This document shows, one piece after another, positions 59,001-64,000 of a stretch of 64,000 nt of DNA. The notes under the pieces were generated by a model. The model saw only the letters and a program-made list of their open reading frames with translations, was not told the origin of the DNA and did not search any database. Position 1 is the first letter of the stretch. Every line of letters begins with the position of its first letter. Origin of the DNA: Epichloe hybrida (Eukaryota > Ascomycota > Sordariomycetes > Hypocreales > Clavicipitaceae); NCBI GenBank assembly GCA_019022495.1, contig JAFEKR010000010.1:1116001-1180000 (forward strand). Direction: 5' to 3'. Both the position numbers and the translations under genes were made by a program.

Positions 59001-59974
59001 AGGACGAGCCTTTCGAGCGATCGACTTCTGTTAGACGGACATCTTGTTACGTTGAAGCGAGGGGCAAAGCCAGGAAGCAAAAAGCAACAGTTCTTCTGAG
59101 CTATCATCTCGAGATTGTGTGCTACTGAGTGCGTTTTGCGCTGTTCCGATATGGACTCGTGTCTTGGTTGCCACACAAGCTGGTAGGGATCTACGTTGCC
59201 ATGCTCCGCATCAGGCAATTGCTCAGTAGCCCTGCGTCCCCGTGAAGCTGGGGGCAAAGCAAATCTGCTTTTGGGTTGCACAAGCACACAATGTAATGAT
59301 ACTACGATACTATGTACATGTACCTACTTGTACTTGGCCCGGGTACCCTGGCTCCGTGGTCTACTAGTGCGCGAGGAGTCGAGGACTTGACTGGCGCAAA
59401 CACGCGGGTACCAAGTCGTCCCACGAAGATACTTCCACACACTTCCAACGGCTGGGTTTCCCTTTTGCCATGTTGTTTCTGGCAAAAAAAAAAAAAGCAG
59501 TTCCTGATGAAGTAACCTTGGAGATCGGCAAGTGCAGTGCTCTGGCTCGATATTTGCCAAAACAAAGCAAAATACACACCCTCAGACTTCTCGTTTTTTA
59601 CGTTCTTTTTTTCTTAGTGCTCACCTACTTGTCAATCCTTTAGACTATCCTGGCAAGCCCTTTTGGGGAAACTTTGCTCGGTGTAGTCTGGGTCGAATAT
59701 TTATCACACCCAGGCCCCCTTTCTTCATACAACGCTCTTTTATTGTCGAACACATATCCGACTTAACTTGCCTCAACCACGGAGCTCAGCGTATCTATCT
59801 GCCTGACCTGCCCATCGAATTGGCGGCTCTGGCCTCAACAACTCCGGCTTCGAGTGGCTTCTACTTCCGCTCCTTACTGTTCCTTGCTCCAAATCTGGCG
59901 TTTCCGCTCAATATATCTCTCCCTAACCTGATTGAACGGCTCAGCTTGTCTCCCGGAGACAAACAAACGACAAA
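56087..59974. other. 3.9-kb gene-poor stretch
   Basis: No convincing coding frame. Features: several TACGGAG/TACTCCGTA words (56,522, 56,876, 57,627, 57,776, 58,463), a short AT-rich segment at 56,770-56,870, a T run near 58,058-58,075, a 27-base A run at 58,732-58,758, and a TATA-like ATATTTATCACACC near 59,697 ahead of the GPCR-RGS gene. It may hold a long 5' leader of that gene. Confidence 0.45.
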
Positions 59975-61824
59975 ATGGGTTCGGAATTCGGTACCACACC
60001 TGACACCAAGCCAGTGGCTCGCCTCGATGGAGTCGGCATCTTCTGGATCGTCTTCGCCATTTCATGGACTGTCGTTCTTGCTAGCGGCATGTCTTTCCTG
60101 TGGATCAAGCGCGATATGCCAATTCTCAGGACCAGAGGCCTGAGTCTTTCATTCGCGGCAATCGCGTTTTTACATGGTTATTGGTTCTGCGTTACAACTG
60201 TTTATGTGTACGGCCCTTTGATGCCTGAAGTAGCCGAGTTCTTCGTCATGGGCCTGTGGCTGCCCTTTGGTATTGCTCTTTTCCACGCCTCCAACAGTCG
60301 CTTCCTCTATGTCGCAAATGCCCAGAAGAAATATGTCGAGAAAACGATCGATCTTGGCTGGGGCGGCCAACGTCCCCGTATCCGCAAAACCTTGGTTGCC
60401 AGATGGCAAATGCTTGCCTACACCAGGAAAGTGCTCATTCTTATTGGTCTAGGAATGGCCCTCCAAGTAAGTTGAGGCGAATGAATACTCGCAGTGGAAC
60501 ACGCAGCTAATTAACCGTAACACAGTTTTTCCTCACCATCTTCATGTTTCTCATCTCCCGAAAGTTTCATTCCACGTGGGGTATCCCCGGCACCGAAGTT
60601 ACCGGTACAATGATGGAGCAGAAGACGGAGCAAGGTCGCGGATGGGAATGGTGAGACGGGCATAAACCTCTCAGTAAACTTGACTCGATCAACTAACACG
60701 ACGTGTGTCTCATAGGTGGCCATCAATCTTCTGGCAGATGTTCTGGGCCTGGATCGTCGCTCCCATTATCCTTTGGCGGTCTCGAGGCCTTCGTGATACC
60801 CAAGGGTGGAGAACACAGACGATAGCTTGCTGTCTTTCAGGGTATGGACGCCCAATAACCTATTTCTGAAGGGAAGAACTAATGTGTGACGCCATAGCCT
60901 TCATGCATCCCCGATGTGGCTCGTCGCCATCTACGCTCCTGGCATGGCTCCTATCAACAACTACTTCATTCCTCCTCAATGGTATGTAAAATGAACATAT
61001 GTTCTTACTAAAGACCATTCAACTTACCATTCCACAGGATTGCCGTGTCCATCATGATGCTCGAGATTTTCACTGTCTTCATTCCCATTTGGGAGGTTTG
61101 CAAGCAACGTAGCCTCTCTCGAGAGACACTCGATTCCATCGCTCGCTGGGAATCGCGACAGAAATCCGCCCAGCACTGTGGAAAGTCTTTCACCTCTGAT
61201 ACCTCAACCACTTCATCCTGGATGGGCCGCACCAAGGCTTGCTCTGTATCCACTACTGGAGGAAGTATCCTTACCATGGATGCCCTCGAGCACACCTTGT
61301 CAAAGAATCCCGAGCCTTTGCAGGAGTTTTCTGCTCTCCGTGACTTTTCTGGAGAAAACATTGCTTTCTTGACCCGAATTCGTCAATGGCGTGGGCAGTA
61401 CATCGTTGGTGCCAACCAGCCTGTCAGGGATGAGAAAGATGGCGCCATCAGCCCGGCTCTTTCGCGCGAATGCTTCGAAAGTGCTCTCCGCATCTACATG
61501 GACTTCATCAGCAGCAACAGCGCCGAGTTCCAGGTCAACTTGTCATCACAAGACTTCAAGAACCTCCAAGCTATCTTCGAAGGCGCCGCTCGGGCCGTCA
61601 CTGGTGAATGCAGCACACCTGACCCCGCCACTCCTTTCGCGGACAGCCCCAAGCGCCAAGAAGGCGATTCTGCTCCTGTTCGATACACGGGCGAGATTCC
61701 CGACGCTTTCAGCGACTGCGTCTTTGACGACGCCGAGATGAGCATCAAGTACCTCGTTCTTACCAATACCTGGCCTAAGTTTATCAAGGAGCGACGATCA
61801 TTGGACGACTCGAGCAGTGCGTAG
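59975..61824 (+). CDS. Seven-helix receptor fused to RGS domain (GprK/Rgs7 type)
   Basis: Five exons, 59,975-60,466, 60,526-60,650, 60,716-60,841, 60,898-60,981 and 61,038-61,824, encode 537 residues. Seven membrane helices are readable: about 20-42 (FWIVFAISWTVVLASGMSFL), 57-80, 88-108, 150-178 (spanning intron 1), 208-225, 248-262, and 277-298 (IAVSIMMLEIFTVFIPIWEV). A cytoplasmic RGS domain follows at about 357-530: MDALEHTLSKNPEPLQEFS, CFESALRIYMDFISSNS, ending AEMSIKYLVLTNTWPKFIKE, the usual last helix. RGS domains speed GTP hydrolysis by G-alpha; fungal proteins with this fusion (Aspergillus GprK, Magnaporthe Rgs7/8) are proposed self-regulating receptors. Every intron has a GTAAGT/GTATGT-like donor and C/TAG acceptor and keeps frame. 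Confidence 0.9.
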
Positions 61825-63166
61825 GCTGGTAAATGACTTTTTTAAAAAAAAAAATACAAGATATCCATGTATTTGATATGTCTATATGGGGTGGATATTT
61901 GGTACGCTTCTAACAATTCTTTTAATACACGCCACCCGATCATGGGTCGTGTGAGATTTTACATGAAATTCTTACCTTACTATTACTTAATTTTGCAATA
62001 CTCATAGAAACAAAATGTTTCGTACCAGATTCCGGGCTATTCTCAGTGACCCAGATAAGACATGACTTGAATGGTCGTGGAGATGACTAGAAGCTCGGCA
62101 AGTGGTGAAAAGGACGCCACGTATGCCCAAGTCAGGTCATTTCGAACCAGGCCTATTCGGTCCTGACTCCTGCTCCGCCCCGAGGGCATGCCTTGTGGCG
62201 AGGCCTAGGCACGCGCAATGAGAACTGGGAAAGCAGAAGAGACTCGCGGGTGCGAAAATCTCGTGCAGAACATGTATGGTCTCTAGGGTAGGCAGGCAGG
62301 CAGTACATGAATGTCATTTTGTCTCGTTGTCATTCCCCGAGACAGGGTCGCAGTCATCACATTCCCACATGGCACGTACACACACGTACACGCCCTGCCA
62401 CAACTTACAAGTTACATACATGCGTGGCAAGTCCGGCCCTGACAGAACACCCACCCACCCACTCACTTGGAGGCAGGCAGGGCAGGTCTTCCGAGCATGT
62501 ATGTGCTCTGTAAGTCCGTACACATGGGCAACTCGGACAAAGACGGAGACCAACAGGCCGGATCCATGGCTCCTTGTCATCTCCGTTTGCCACGCAGCGG
62601 GCCGGGCCATGATCTAGAGCTCTACGGGGTACGGGGGTACACAACTTTAAAAATGCAAAGCCCGCTTCATTTTAGTTTAGTACGTCCCACCCCGGCGGGA
62701 CTAAACTCGTCTACTGCTTCTTTCACCATTACCAACGGGGGAAGCCAAGGCAAACACATGATGCTATTGAAAGAAGAGATGTGCCGCGGCGGCAGATACA
62801 TCTCCAAATCTAGATAGATCCCAGATGAGCTCATTCACGATGGACGGCAAAAAAAAAAAAGGAAAAAAAAAAAAGAAAAAAGAAAAAAACTCCCAAGATT
62901 CCACCGCAACCCTGCCACGCTGGTAAATTGAAGATAGCCTGCCCACGCTCATGTTGATGCAAAAATCAGTCGGCATACGTCTATGCCCACGCCTCCCGTG
63001 CCCTGTTTTAGGCAGCATGATACAAAAGAAATATACAGCGAGTGTGACGATTTACAAACATAAATATCGCTCGCTACTACCCCGCCCCACAAAGAAAGGC
63101 AACTTGTGGGGGAGAGCTAGCACAATAGATGTGAGAAAAGGAAGAAACGCAAGAGAATGGGAAAGT
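61825..63166. other. 1.3-kb spacer between convergent genes
   Basis: No gene seen. Contains the 3' regions of the GPCR-RGS gene and of the minus-strand TmpA-like gene, GGCAGGCAGGCAGTA repeats near 62,290, CACACGTACAC words near 62,378, and interrupted A runs at 62,849-62,888. Confidence 0.45.
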
Positions 63167-64000
63167 TCAACTGTCCCAGATGGCGCCATACGCGGGCATC
63201 CCTCGCGTCTCGAGACCGTAAACCACTTTCTTGGTGATCTTTTCGTTGGCAATGATGATGACAGCCTCGGCCCGGAACTGTTTGGCCAAGTTATAGCCCA
63301 TTTTCACAAGGTCTGGACGGCCTTTCTGCTTGGTGTCGTGGATCACGGCGTCGGGGATTGACTCGTAAATCGTGTCCAACACTTTCTCGCCAAACGTCTT
63401 CTCGGGATTCGAAGTCGACCAGATGAGTTGCGTCGGGCAGCTTGGCTGTGCAATATGGCCCAGCAGAGGGCCAATACCAGACCCCGTGGCGATGACGACA
63501 ATTCGATTGAAGAGCGTTGCAATTCTCATGACACCACAAGTGGGCAAGCCACGAACCCACAGACTGGTGGGTGGATTGCGAATGCAGTCCCTTGTCCAAT
63601 CGCCTGCATTTGAAACAACGAGGGAATACCCAGGCTTCTCAGCAATAGCAGATGGCTGTGGAGCTGGGATGGTGGCGAACGAATGCCATTCTATCAACGG
63701 ACGCTTGGAAATGCGCGTGAAACTTCCGTTGACAGGAACAGTATAGTCGAACGACAAGACAATGGCGTGGTCTGAAAGAGGCACCGCATTGACCGGCACC
63801 TTTCGCAACCAGAACCAGGATGAAGCAATACTGCAAGTGGCCACACCCAACATCCAAAATCCAGGTGTCTTTACGAGTGCCATTCCGAGGTCGTCTCCTA
63901 TCGGCGTCACGTCGCGGACCGACAGAATGGTTCGAACCCAGAACATGGCAAGCACTGTCCAACCGACGAATCGGTGAATTCGCTCGAATTGGTTGTGGTA
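63167..64000 (-). CDS. TmpA-like membrane oxidoreductase, 3' part (runs off window)
   Basis: The minus-strand frame is open from the window end to a stop at 63,167, 277 residues visible, 5' part missing. The text starts YHNQFERIHRFVGWTVLAMF, a heme-helix-like His motif of the ferric-reductase type, followed by two hydrophobic segments (GFWMLGVATCSIASSWFWL). A ferredoxin-reductase-like part follows: FDYTVPVNGSFTRISKRPL for FAD, a conserved nucleotide loop VIATGSGIGPLLGHI for NAD(P), then LIWSTSNPEKTFGEKVLD and a C-terminal GAIWDS. This arrangement fits fungal TmpA-type proteins (A. nidulans TmpA affects conidiation). Family fairly sure; role inferred. Confidence 0.75.
   Translation of the reverse strand, partial: YHNQFERIHRFVGWTVLAMFWVRTILSVRDVTPIGDDLGMALVKTPGFWMLGVATCSIASSWFWLRKVPVNAVPLSDHAIVLSFDYTVPVNGSFTRISKRPLIEWHSFATIPAPQPSAIAEKPGYSLVVSNAGDWTRDCIRNPPTSLWVRGLPTCGVMRIATLFNRIVVIATGSGIGPLLGHIAQPSCPTQLIWSTSNPEKTFGEKVLDTIYESIPDAVIHDTKQKGRPDLVKMGYNLAKQFRAEAVIIIANEKITKKVVYGLETRGMPAYGAIWDS

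Overview
The window looks like genomic DNA of a filamentous ascomycete (Pezizomycotina, probably a Sordariomycete of the Hypocreales type). Evidence: genes with short GT-AG introns (about 50-160 nt, donors such as GTATGT/GTAAGT), CT-rich promoters, single-copy fungal housekeeping genes (ADA2, GAL7, ERG28, HTS1, NUP170, ESF1), and an AT-saturated block with the signature of repeat-induced point mutation (RIP, C-to-T in duplicated DNA). The order-level placement is inference.

Region 1 (1 to about 21,800) is a gene-free, RIP-degraded nest of transposons. I can see a minus-strand Gypsy retrotransposon (reverse transcriptase and RNase H still readable around 600-1,950, zinc knuckle near 2,850, LTR at 3,873-4,236), a Gypsy integrase remnant (11,140-11,720), a pair of about 250-bp LTR-like direct repeats (7,800 and 12,754), a Copia-type gag split by later insertions, three hAT-like elements with CAGAG(T/C)ATTG ends (A 13,471-16,380; B 16,721-18,514; C 18,809-19,992), a foldback/solo-LTR-like insertion (13,480-13,966, TSD GTATT) and a 524-bp TRIM/SMART-type miniature LTR element (14,996-15,519, TSD CCTAG). 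Target-site duplications let the order of insertion be read directly.

Region 2 (about 21,800-41,530) is ordinary gene-dense euchromatin: HD-domain 5'-deoxynucleotidase, tRNA-Cys, an unrecognised membrane protein, a CDC25/Ych1-type rhodanese phosphatase, ADA2, GAL7, ERG28, the very-long-chain 3-ketoacyl-CoA reductase, histidyl-tRNA synthetase and nucleoporin Nup170/Nup155. ERG28 and the ketoreductase are divergent across a 534-bp promoter and both act in ER lipid synthesis.

Region 3 (41,531-46,800) is odd: a small AT island, a lightly mutated retroelement integrase tail, then a large orphan gene (916 codons) whose reading frame continues in the same phase for about 206 codons beyond a single TAA. 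I recognise no family here; this is the best candidate for something undescribed.

Region 4 (47,290-64,000) carries a BRE4/FUSC-type membrane protein with an apparent one-base frameshift, ESF1, a DUF4267-like membrane protein, a long gene-poor stretch, a seven-helix GPCR-RGS protein and the 3' part of a TmpA-like membrane oxidoreductase running off the window end.
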